The position numbers were made by a program, and so were the translations under genes. This document shows, piece after piece, positions 1-10,631 of a DNA stretch of 64,000 bases. Positions within the stretch are counted from its first letter, which is position 1; each line of letters opens with the position of its first letter. Under the pieces are notes generated by a model. That model was not told where the DNA came from, searched no databases, and saw only the letters and a program-made list of their open reading frames with translations. The DNA is taken from the NCBI RefSeq assembly GCF_000004075.3, contig NC_026655.2:21375489-21439488 (forward strand), written 5' to 3'. The stretch comes from Cucumis sativus (taxonomy: Eukaryota > Streptophyta > Magnoliopsida > Cucurbitales > Cucurbitaceae).

Positions 1-2037
1 ATATATATATTTATTTAATTAATATTTAATTTAAATAAAAAAAAGAAAAGAAAAAGAAATTCTCTCTCTCTCTCTCGCGCGCTGCACAGCCCCCCCCCCC
101 GTTCTCTTCTCTTTTCCTTTCTCTTTTCTTTCTTCTTTTTCTTCCTCTTTTCTTCTCCGCTCCACGGCCGCCGCCCCTATTCTTCTTCCCGTCCTGCCGC
201 AGCCAACCGCAGCCAGCCGTCGATCCTTTCTCCTCCGTTTTCTTTCCGCCGCAGCCCAGCCGCCGTCTCTGTTCGCGAAGCAAGGCCGCCGCGTGACCTT
301 CCGCCCACCGCCGCGTGACCTTCCGCCCACCGCCGTGTGACCCTCTGTCCAGATCTGCACCGCTAGATCGAGGCGTCCACCGGGTTCGTCTGTTTCTGTC
401 TCCGTTCACCGAAGCCGAACCCAACCGCCACCCTTTCTTTTCTTCTTCGAGCCAAAAACTGCCACTGCAACCGTCAGCCGCCGCGTGACCTCTGCCCAGC
501 ACCGCCGCGCGACCTCTGTCTCCGCGCCGTTACCCAGATCTGCGTCGCCGTGCCCCGTCCTAATCGTCTCTGTCTCCGTCGAAGTTTTGTTGGTAAGATT
601 GAAGTTATGAAATTGTAGTCGTTTCCAAAACAATTTAAGTATGGGTTGTGATGTTTTCAAGGTGTTCAAACGTTACGGATGGGTTAATTGACTAATTTGA
701 TAAATTATTCTTGAAGGTGTGAAAGGTAACTTTGGATCACTTAAATTCACAACCAATTTGTGAATTGTTGAGGGTTCAGTTCGCCAGTATTTCGGTAAGT
801 TGTGGAATTTACATATGGAGTAATTTGAAAGGTTGAAACTATTTAGAACGATGTTGATTTTATGATTGATTATGTTTAGGATTTGATTCATTGGATTTAG
901 TAGATTGAAGAATTTGCATAGAAATCGAGGTAAGGGATTTTCTACTGGACTCACTTATGATTGTGAATTGCATGTCTGAATGATTATCTTTGACTGAGTA
1001 AAGATGTTGAGATGATACTTATGTTTATACACGTATGGGTGTAGATTCGGTGCTGAATGTACACTGTGGATTGACTGAAAATATATATACATATGCATAG
1101 GAATTGAAGTAGACTTAATGTGGAATGCATATTGTGATTGTCATGGAATATATATATATGTGTGTGGATGTGGACAGGACGAAAATTGTAGATTATGCTT
1201 GTATGAGATGCAGATGCGATCTTGTGATTGTCGTTTAGATTGGGTGTCGTTACGCTAAAGTATGACTGTGTGCTGGTGATCTGAGGGGTGTATTGACTGT
1301 ATAGTTTGATTGACTGATGTATTAGTATGTTATTGACAGACATATGACCTAAGTGAGATAAGTTGACTGTTGAGAGAAGGAACTCTATGTTTTGAAGTAT
1401 CTGAAAGATGGGTTGAATGGAATGAGGGGATAAATTGTTAAGTTGTATTGGGATGATTACCTTGTAGGTGTCCCACGGGATCACCAATTTATTTTTGCAC
1501 CTTCGGGAGCATTTGACTGATATGTGTTCTGCAGAACACTTGACTGATATGTACGTCCCTCGGGGCGTCAGACTGATATGTACGTCCTTCGGGGCGTTAG
1601 ACTGATATGTGTATCCTACGGGATCACAAGACTGCGACTGTACAGGGTGTCCCAATAAAACTTTAACAATTTATTTTCCCCTGACGAGACCAGTAGAGGG
1701 TCTCTTACTGAGTATTTAAAATACTCACCCTTCTTATGTTTAATTTTCAGGCAAAGGTAATAAAGGCGGCAAACCGGCGAGGGGCAGGAAGGAAGCGTGA
1801 AGCCATAGGAAACGTGTAATTGCTTCCGCTTATTTAAGATTGATTTGAAATTTAGTTTACAAACGTTTGTTGCAAACAGTATTATTTTATGTTTTCTTGA
1901 ATGTTTAAAAATCAGGCCTGACTTGAAGATGTTTTTTTTTTAAAAAATTTCTTACGTTTTGTTTTATATTAATCAAAGTCGTTTATTTTGTTAAAAATTA
2001 ACGATCTCGACTTACCTAGAAAAGTTGGGTCGTTACA
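1..2037 (+). mobile_element. LTR fragment, Ty3/gypsy type, cut by window start
   Basis: The first 580 bases are a C/T-rich and GC-rich tract unlike the AT-rich surroundings. The 3' part carries a short palindrome (1710-1726), a stretch resembling the 3' end of the LTR at 35.2-35.6 kb, and an end in TTACA at 2037. No primer-binding site or coding domain follows, so it looks like a solo LTR or a broken copy. I see no gag or pol here. The orientation rests on the shared 3' part. The 5' boundary lies outside the window. Confidence 0.55.
286..351. repeat. Tandem repeat, three 22-bp GC-rich units
   Basis: Units at 286-307 and 308-329 are identical, and a third diverged unit covers 330-351. The array lies inside the GC-rich part of the LTR fragment. 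Confidence 0.85.
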
Positions 2038-2652
2038 CCAATAATATAAAATGGACAAGTACTCCAAGTACATATTGAATATGCAAGAGAACAAAGTATA
2101 AGTAATCAATCTTGAACAAGAGAACTAGCCAACCCATATGATATCGGGTGCTTTCGTCTTTATCGATAGATCAATTTAATTATTTTTATCTAATTAAATA
2201 TTATTATTTGGACTAATGTTTAAAAACCTGAAAAAAAATGACTTAATTTGATCGAAATTTCTCTTTTTAAAAGATATGGTTGCAAACATAACAATTAGAT
2301 TTAGTCTATAACATTTTAAAAAAAATACAAATATAGCAAAATCTGTCAAAATTTATCAGTGATACAAAGTCTATCAATGATAGATGATAAAAATCTACAA
2401 GTAATAGACTATATTGTAAATATTGGCTAAACTATAAGAGTTATATCTACAACTTTTAAAAAATGTTGTTGTATATATATTTAATTATTATTCCTAAAAT
2501 TACTACCTATTATAATTACACCTTTTAAAGGTAAATTGCACATTTTTTTAAGAAAAATATATCATAATACCTTTTTTTTTTTTTTTTTTTTTGCATATTG
2601 CGAATATGAAAAATATGACAAGTAATTAATGATATCAGACCCATCTAAGAGT
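2038..2652. other. Gene-free AT-rich stretch
   Basis: No gene is seen. At about 2270-2470 it holds a copy of a dispersed AT-rich sequence with tatcaatgatag-like motifs that recurs near 13.9, 20.6, 38.3, 43.2, 54.4 and 61.3 kb. A poly-T run lies at about 2572-2592. Confidence 0.6.
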
Positions 2653-3091
2653 TAGGGGTGTAGGAATATGGGTTGAACCCGGATAACCCGGCTTACTCAA
2701 CTCATATTATAAGGGTTGAGTTGGGTTAGGTTAAAATGTGGGTTGAGTTGGATTGAGTCTCAGGTTGAAGGGTTGAAAATTTAGTTCAACCAAATCCAAC
2801 TCGAATATTAATATAATATATTTGTATTATTTAATAAAAAATAGATTAGATATATAAACTTTGAATTGATTGTATAAAATTTTGTATTATGTATATTTGA
2901 AATTTAAATGTAACAATTTTGAACTTTTATAATAATTAGAAACCAGAAACGAAAAAAAAAATTTATATATATATATACAACCTGACAACCCAACCCATAT
3001 TTTACGAGTTGTGTTGGGTTAGGTCATAAACTAAATTTGAGCTATCAGAATGTCTTTCAACCCAATCCAATCCAACTCGATTTCTTCCCTA
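2653..3091. mobile_element. hAT-like MITE with 8-bp target duplication
   Basis: The element starts TAGGGGTG and ends as the inverse of TAGGGAAG. It is flanked by CTAAGAGT (2645-2652) and CTAAGAGC (3092-3099), an 8-bp target duplication with one mismatch, which is typical of hAT transposons. Inside, both ends carry inverted copies of a degenerate gggttgggtt motif. It has no coding capacity and is therefore a non-autonomous copy. Confidence 0.75.
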
Positions 3092-3758
3092 CTAAGAGCT
3101 ATTAGAAGATTATTTGCTTTTAAATTTGATACTTTTGCAATTTAGAAAATGTAGTTACATAGTCCATATTATCACAAACTTTTTTTCTATTTTTGCAAAC
3201 ACCCTTTTTAAAATAGACAAATTTAGAGAAAGTACCTAAATTTACTATCAAATTAATATCTTGATTAAGATTTCGTATATTTTTAGGACAATTATAATTT
3301 TATTACAATTCTTAATTATATATGATTTTCGAAATTATATTTAAATTATTTCCTTCTTTACGTTATATTTGAATATAACGTAACGATAACTTTCTTATTT
3401 ATGATATTAATTAATGTATATTTTTATTATGGAAATAATTTATTAATTAAATATAAAATATTTTTTTCAATATGGAATAATTTAATAATTGAATATGTAA
3501 TATCAATAATGTCATCACCACGTTATGAATTTGAGAAATTTATTCCGACACCGAAAATTTTTTCTTCATCCTCCAATTTCAGTCGTCTTGTTTATCATTC
3601 CATTTTGGTTTTTTCTTCCATCAATTTTGGTGTTTGCAATATCGTTCTTTACTGTTTTCTATTTGGTTTTCAGTTTATTTCGTCCTTTCGTTCTCTTCAA
3701 ATTCCTAGTTAGTTGTCTTTCTCAATTCCTCACAATATTTGACAATCCATTACAATAC

Positions 3759-4300
3759 CTAGAAGGTTTTAACTTTTTATTACATATTATTGCTTAGACA
3801 TATATACCACTTCATATATACAAACATATATAATGATATACAATAAGACGTTCGAATTTTTTCTTTCTGTAATTTTTTCTGTTAACTTATTTATCATATA
3901 ATAATATTAAGTTATTAGTCATATAAACATTTATATTTTAAATATACTGTAAGCTACATATAGTAAACTACATAATTCAGACATAATTTGAGTTAAAAAT
4001 ATATGTTTATATAGTATAATTACTTGTACTTTACATAGAACGTTTTAACTTTGTATTCCATAATACTGCTTACACATATATATACCACTTCATATATACA
4101 ATAAGCATATCTAGTAACATATATTAAGACATCCGAATTTGTCTCTTCAGTAGTTTTATTTGTTTTTGTTTATTATATAATAATACTAAGTTGTTAGTCA
4201 TATAAAACTTTCTATTTTAAATTTTAAACTACATAATTCCATGAGAATTTGGGTGTAAAATATATATTATAAATAATGTATATAATAATAAGACACTAGT
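3759..4300. repeat. Diverged tandem duplication, unit about 275 bp
   Basis: The segment beginning near 3759 (gttttaactt, then accacttcatatatac) recurs from about 4036 in the same order. Its later blocks, including the ttagtcatataaa motif, also recur. The copies differ by many substitutions and small gaps. Confidence 0.7.
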
Positions 4301-5132
4301 AACGCATTCTTAATGTATCTATAATATACAGTGACAATATCATACATACATATTCTTACTTTATATATATTTTAAATGAATAATATATACTTTAATATAT
4401 TCATACAATATAATAGTTTTGTTGTTTGATTTAGTATATATATTGATCTCATCTTATTTACAATATTAATATTTAGTGACATATAGTTTTAATATTTTTT
4501 GGCAGGATGACTAGAAACCTTTCATTTGTTTATCATATATATAAACCGATTTAACAAATGAATAGCATAACCTTTCAACCATAAAATATACAATGTTTTG
4601 TTTCATATATACTATTTATAAACCAATTTAACATTCAACCACTTTTTCATACAATTATTTGGACCTTCAATTCTTTCATCAAAGTTCCTACATCGCAAAC
4701 TTATTCAGTTTTCCTCAACATTACATATACAGAAAACAACTAATGTTTTTATGACATATATTACATATACTCATCATAATTTTTTCTCATTCACGTGCTT
4801 GTAAACACAAACAACTTTCATACATAATCACTATTGTTTCAAACCTAACTTATTATTTACTATGTAAGATATGAATATTTAAATAAAATACATAAACAAA
4901 TTATTATTCAATATATACTATAATTACGTAGAATATATGAAAGATAATGCAAAACGAAGAAATAATGTACTGAGGTTGAAAAATGAGAGAGAGATTGGAA
5001 GAGAATAATTTTTGAACAAAATCACTAAAAGAAGAATAATTAAGAGATAATTTTTATTATAATATTATCATAATAGAATTAATTACTTATCATATTTACC
5101 TTCGATATCTAATAAATGCAAATCTTAATTTT

Positions 5133-5242
5133 GCTTTCTCTTCTTTTTCTATTTTTCTATTTTTTAATATATTTTATTAATGAAAATGCTTTCTCTTCTT
5201 TTTCTATTTTTCTATTTTTTAATATATTTTATTAATGAAAAT
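5133..5242. repeat. Perfect 55-bp tandem duplication
   Basis: Positions 5133-5187 and 5188-5242 are identical by eye, which indicates a very recent duplication or slippage event in T-rich sequence. Confidence 0.9.
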
Positions 5243-7092
5243 GGATAAATTGGTGATTGGTGTTATATCAAGATTATCTATGTACTTGGGCCAAACCCTT
5301 TACTATTGTGCTTTCATATATATTATTTTGGAAAATTGCATGGAATGGTTGCGAGGGACCGAACCCTCTTTAGATAAATAGTCATTTTTATTTAACTTTA
5401 GGACATTATGAAAATCTGAACATTTTAATCCTACCTTTGTCATATATAAATGAGATATTGTTTGACAAATAAAAAATTAGTTTTATTTTTGTTGTAAAGA
5501 AAGATAAAATATCTTCTTTATGTTTAGGATCATATATAAATATATTTCAGTAAGGAGTTAAAAAGATATTCCTTAAATATTTCCTTTAAAGAAGAAAAAG
5601 ATATTTCTCATATTTAGTTTCCTTTTTCTCCAATATCTTTGTTTTTTAAGTTGGGTCTAGCGTTTAATGGACCCATTTAGATTACAGGAAAAATAGAAAT
5701 TGCACAAACCAATCCCTAAAATGACAAACTATATTTACACTCATGTTCTATTTTTTTACCATTTCTAAAAGTATAAAGATTGCCTAAAATTTATCATTTT
5801 CCTTCCATTCAACCTCTCTTTTCACACATGTAAAATTAAGATCAAACCAAATCCACCACTTATAATATTCTCAATTCTGCCTCTCCAACTCTAAAATTTA
5901 ATAGCCAATAAATTTAACAGGTTATTATAAGGTTAAAAAAAAGTGTTCCAAAGGAGAGAAGTATGAAATCAATTTAAGAAAAATATGTATTTTATGTATC
6001 ATATATGCATACCATAGTAAAAAAGCCCGATTACAATTAAATTTATGAATTAAATATCTTAATTAACAAGATTTAATAAAATCGTTGAAATTTTTTATTT
6101 CATATACCATATATATACGTGACAAAAAGAGTTGTGAAAAAAATTAAATTTAAAGCTAAATTTATTATATGAATATCATAATTAACAAGATTTAATAAAA
6201 TTAGTTTAAGAAAAATGTGTATTTCAGGTACAACTTATATGTAAAGAAAGAAAAGTAGAGAAAAATTCAAGTTATAATAGTCTCCACCTTAAACACACAG
6301 ATAATAATAATTTTCACTACAAACATAGCTTATAATAATACAGACTATAATAGTCTGCACCCAAAAACAAATTATAATAATTTGCGCCTCAAACTATTAT
6401 AATAGCTAGAGTATTAGATAATCCCTAAACTATTTCAAGCCACTCCTCTATCAAACAAGCTCTAAATAACTTTTTTTTTTACATATTAGTTTGTGAGATT
6501 TTCAAATGATGGTATATTTATAGAAGTCATTGGATAGTAGTCATTGCAATATGCAAAAAAAATAAGTGTTATGAACTATTTTTTTCTAAATGTTTTTGTC
6601 ATTACAGTATAACCCTAACAATATTCAAATTAGAAAATAAAAAAGGTTAATTACGGCTTGAAATATGATTAAGCATTAAAGAATATATCCGCCTATAAAA
6701 TCAAAGATTTTGTATAATTTGGAGAATTTGTGAGCAATATAAACATTGAAGGTGTGTTTTGGTGGGGAATTTGGAGGATTAGGAAAATGGTTATTGTTTG
6801 GGTCAAGGGTTTTGTATTTTTGGGGATTAGGGTTAAATAACCCTACAATTTGTTGGTATGGCAACCCTAGAGGGGTGAATAAAGTTTAAATAAACTTTTC
6901 GACAAATAAAAAAGTAAAATCAACTAATTAGATATACTGTGGAGGGGAAAAAGAATATGTGCATTATTTATGAGCAAAAAGAAGAAAATATATCCGACGT
7001 CAAACCGATGATCTTTGTTTATTTTTATTATATGAAAGTGTAAGTAATGATCAAACAAAAGAGAAAAGAAAAGAAAATATGAGCGGTATAGT

Positions 7093-7440
7093 TCATGGGT
7101 TGGTTGGATTATCACAAGTATAAACGTAATCAGTATGAGCCTGTAAGGTTCTTCGAATAAGACAATCTTCTTTCCCTGGTCCTTCACATGGTTCATCGTT
7201 ATTTTGATCAGCGACGAGCTCTTGAGAAACAATCTGAATAATGAAAGAAATAGGGAAGAATGAAATAAAAGAATTATATTAATGAGGTTTGAAGGGAGAT
7301 TTTTGAAATAAAAATAAACTTACTCGATGTGGGGGTTCACATGAAGTGGTAGCTTGAGAGGATGGTATGATGATGAGGGACATTATTGTTACAAGTGCTG
7401 CAAGAAGGGTGATGAGAGCTGGGAGATTAATCTTCCACAT
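7093..7440 (-). CDS. Phytosulfokine-type precursor, copy A, variant peptide YVYTC
   Basis: This is a two-exon gene: exon 1 7440-7324, intron 7323-7234 (GTAAGT...CAG, 90 bp), exon 2 7233-7093, encoding 85 residues. Residues 1-30 form a hydrophobic signal peptide. The C-terminal half shows the phytosulfokine precursor signature: CEG (55-57), Cys63, an Arg-Arg pair (66-67), then TLxAHxD and a Y-x-Y-T core. Family precursors release sulfated YIYTQ, which is perceived by leucine-rich-repeat receptor kinases; here residues 75-79 read YVYTC, preceded by Asp74. The gene is divergent from the RING-H2 gene at 9160. I chose the start because it gives the signal peptide and splices in phase 0. Family membership rests on motif memory. 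Whether this variant is active is unknown, and it could be a decaying paralogue, although copy B keeps the same core. Confidence 0.85.
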
Positions 7441-7649
7441 GTTTTTGTGAATTGGAAATATGAATTAAGAGTGGAGGAAAAAGGATTATAATTGTGGGCT
7501 TTTAAACACAGAATTGAAAACCAAATATGGTTGATGGCAGAGATAATTAGGAGAGGTAAGAGAGAGATTTGAGAATATAACAGAATATGAGTAGGATATA
7601 CCCTGTAATACTGAATAGGGTGAATTTTTGTTATTCCTTGTGTCTCAAT

Positions 7650-9080
7650 ATATATCAATATATATCAAATCATCTCTTCTCAATTAATTCCTTCCAAAAA
7701 AAAAATATTCCAAATTTTTTACAATTTGTTATCCATTATTTTGTCATTCTCATTGTTTTTCATGATTTTATTCGCCTAATTATGATGCATTTAATGTTGG
7801 TATGATTAGTTTAAGAAAATTTTTATTATCCATAAATATCGTTGTAATTGATTGACTCCCCCTTAAATAATGTCAATTTATTATTATGTTAAATGAAACG
7901 TTTTATGGAATAATGTTTATATGCATAATTATAGGGATGATACAATCTTGAAGTTGTTATTATATCAAATGCACACTTTTAGGGAAGAATACAATTTTAG
8001 GTAAGAATACAATTTTAAATTCAAATATTGGAGATCTTTTAACTAAACTTCAAATGATAAAATAAATATTTATTATTGTATATATAATCCAAAAACAATA
8101 AAGGGTAAATATGAAAAAATGTGTATTTGAATGATATAATAAAATGTTACTAAAAATTAACCAAACCTTATGAAACGTACGATGAATAAATTATATTATC
8201 AATCATTATATGATAAATTGTGTATTTGTATGATATGATAAATATGACTAAAAATTAACCAAACCTTATGAAACGTACAATGAATGAATACATTATATTA
8301 TGAATCATTTTATGGATAGCAAAAAGAGTATGAATTAAATAGTTATTAGTATATATATTAATAAAAATAAAGTGTTAATTATTTGATTTAATATCTACAA
8401 ATTCAAAAATTTGGTATAAATTGAAGGCATAAATCTAGGAGATACACCAAAAATAAATATTTATTTAATATTTCTATAAAATGAATGATTTGCAAATACA
8501 TTGTATTCGTGACTCTGTGTTATATTTCATTATTTTAATATACCAAAATACACAGTATCAGAGAAAAAGGAGTTTTCGTCTATGAAGGGGTAAAATCGAC
8601 TAAAATTTTGTAAAAAAATATATAATTCAGGCGATTTTGCTATTAATCAAAATATTTTTAAAATTTACTATTTTTCAAAATGTTATCTATTGTTTTGCTA
8701 TTCTCACGTTTTTCTCCAATCAAACAATTTATCTCTAGCCTAAAAAGAACAAATATCCTCTTTATCAAATAAATAAAATATATCTTACAAAGAAAATTTT
8801 GCATAATTAAAAAAATAAAAGAATCGTAAAAAATAGATTTTTTTATAAAATATTTATATTTTATAGGAAAAAGTGTGAATAATTTTTATAAAGTGTAAAT
8901 AGCTTTTGAAAAAAACCATTTAAGAAAAAAAAATATAAAGAATCCACAAACATAAATAATCTTCGATCTATGTAGTAATTAAATTCTAAGAATTCTCATT
9001 TCCATTTCCCATTAGAAAACTGATATAATTTCCATTCACCTTTCCCATTAGGAAACTAATTTATTTTCCCTTTTCTAAAA
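7650..9080. other. Divergent intergenic region of unit A
   Basis: This separates the divergent peptide gene and RING gene. From about 7668 on it aligns in the same orientation with 21985-23430 of unit C, with small gaps, so it marks a duplicated unit. TATA-like runs (gatatatatt) lie near 7650-7665 for the minus-strand gene. No gene was seen. Confidence 0.7.
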
Positions 9081-9090
9081 ACTATAAATT
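9081..9090 (+). promoter_or_regulatory. TATA-like box of RING-H2 copy A
   Basis: The sequence actataaatt lies about 70 bp upstream of the start codon, at the end of a block of upstream sequence shared with copies B, C and D. Confidence 0.5.
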
Positions 9091-9159
9091 CAAAAATCAC
9101 TCTCTCTAAATTTAATCAGATTCACAAAATTAATTTCGAGCTGAATTACAATTAATAAA

Positions 9160-9639
9160 ATGTCATCTCCAATTTTTTTACCACCCCTGATGCCGTTGTC
9201 ACCGTCGCCTTTGCCGCCGTTGCACTCTCCAATCCTACTTCCTGGCTTCTTTATGGTTTTGATGACGGTCTCCATGCTTCTTCTCATTGTGCTATTTTTA
9301 TTCATTGCCATCTTATGTACAAAACGATCAGCCAAATATGACGGGGAAGAGTCGTCGGATAATTTGGACATTGAAGCACCGATTTTTCATTACAGCGGAG
9401 TTGAAAGCGGCGAACAAGAATGTGCGATTTGCCTTTGTGAAATTGAGGAAGGAGAGAAGTGTAGAAAGATGAAGACGTGTGGTCATGTGTTTCACAAAGA
9501 CTGCATTGACCGGTGGTTTAAGGTGAATGGCCATTGTCCAATTTGTCGGACCTCCGTTTGTATGGTAGTCATTGATCGCGGTGGAAATGCCATGGCTTCT
9601 TCTTCATCTTTACCGACCCCCTTCATCAACCGAATTTAA
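9160..9639 (+). CDS. Membrane RING-H2 finger protein (ATL-like), copy A
   Basis: This is an intronless 159-residue protein. A Pro/Ser/Leu-rich N-terminus (1-28) precedes one membrane span (about 30-53), a basic TKRS junction and an acidic linker with the conserved EAPIFHY motif. The RING-H2 domain has ligands Cys88, Cys91, Cys107, His109, His112, Cys115, Cys126 and Cys129. By family it would be a membrane-anchored E3 ubiquitin ligase. The usual ATL LPxC motif reads MKTC here and the GLD motif is not evident, so it is a divergent ATL relative. Closely similar copies lie at 16.9, 23.5 and 61.7 kb, and more distant ones at 14.0 and 52.5-59 kb. It is divergent from the phytosulfokine-type gene A. 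The substrate is unknown. Confidence 0.9.
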   Translation: MSSPIFLPPLMPLSPSPLPPLHSPILLPGFFMVLMTVSMLLLIVLFLFIAILCTKRSAKYDGEESSDNLDIEAPIFHYSGVESGEQECAICLCEIEEGEKCRKMKTCGHVFHKDCIDRWFKVNGHCPICRTSVCMVVIDRGGNAMASSSSLPTPFINRI

Positions 9640-9885
9640 TCTCGACACTGATCAACTTTGTGATCACAATGAAGCAAGCAAAGTAGTAAATACTAAATAT
9701 ATAGAGTCCTTTTATGTTCTCTTTCCTAATGTTTTGTAGCTACATTGAGTTGAATTGAATGAAAAGAAATCAACGACCCTGCCTATGTCTCATATACACA
9801 TACATACTATATTAGAGTCTATGAATCTAATAATAAAAGGATCAATTAACCACATACTTCTATTTTGAGTCCATTAATAAATGTC
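9640..9885. other. 3' flank of RING copy A
   Basis: This segment is shared with the 3' flanks of copies B, C and D (the gagtccttttatgttc block), and in C it is split by an LTR. It probably contains the 3' UTR. No separate gene was seen. Confidence 0.6.
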
Positions 9886-10625
9886 AAAGTAGGTTTAACG
9901 CAAAATAAATAATCATAGTACCCTAATGAATGTCAAATAATTATAGTAAGATGCATACTAATTAATTAATACAGAATGTACATAATTAGCTCATAATGGA
10001 GAATGTCAAAAATACAAACGGTCAACTACCAAATGGTAATTATTTTCAAATGCATAATTAACACATATGCCAAATGGATAATTATTAACGCAAGATACCA
10101 AATGGATACAAACAATTAACACAAAATGTAAAACGGGTGCCTAAATAATTAAAAAGATGCAAATAATTAAATTAGCATGTCCAATGGGTGCTAAATAATT
10201 AACACAACAACCAAATAATTAACAACCAAATGAAATAATTAACATAGCACCCAAATGGGTGACAAATAATTAATCAGCATGGAGAACACATTGATTAAAT
10301 AGGGAGTCGCCAAATGGGTGTCAAATAATTAACTAGATGCATAAAACTAATTAATTAGTGTAACAATCAAAATAGTCAAATGAGCGCCAAATTAATTAAC
10401 TAGATGCAGAAAGCAGCAATCAAAATAGTCAAATAATTAACTCAATATGCCAAAAATTAAAAACATCAAATATGTGTGCTAATTAATTAATAGGCCAAAT
10501 ACATGATGTTAATTGATTAATCATGGATAATTATTAACCCACGATGTCATATGAGTATAAATAATTAACACAAAATGTAAATACATGGTGCTAATTAATT
10601 AATATGATGCAAATAATTAAATCTC
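9886..10625 (-). mobile_element. Tat/Ogre-like Ty3/gypsy LTR fragment
   Basis: Short AT-rich phrases of the type 'ccaaatgggtgccaaataattaac' mixed with taattaat runs match the middle of the complete LTR at 24.0-26.4 kb in the same orientation. It is an LTR piece with no coding domain, adjoining an oppositely oriented copy at 10632. Confidence 0.6.
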
Positions 10626-10631
10626 TGAAAT

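Larger units (their letters stand above)
3092..6950. other. Long gene-free AT-rich region
   Basis: No credible gene was found. Open frames at about 3.4-3.8 kb encode low-complexity hydrophobic peptides with no recognisable domain, and I treat them as chance. The region holds local duplications (3759-4300, 5133-5242) and a loose repeat of a 43-bp motif near 6039-6084 and 6158-6200. Confidence 0.5.

Noticed and set aside
26-669. Long minus-strand open frames rich in Arg, Gly and Lys
   Set aside because: They are antisense readings of the GC-rich, C/T-rich LTR tract, with low complexity and no domain.
1440-1655. Repeated gggatcac/cttcggggcg phrases that looked like a small tandem regulatory array
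   Set aside because: They occur in the 3' half of an LTR and have counterparts at 35.0-35.2 kb, so they belong to the retroelement.
3401-3797. Overlapping hydrophobic open frames
   Set aside because: AT-rich, Phe/Ile/Leu-rich peptides with no domain or splice context. Chance frames.
6676-6864. Asn/Pro-rich 62-residue minus-strand frame
   Set aside because: Short, with no homologous copy in the other units and no domain. Probably chance.
6924-7658. Longer unspliced minus-strand frames over the peptide gene
   Set aside because: They run through the intron or leader in the wrong frame. The spliced phytosulfokine-type model explains the region better.
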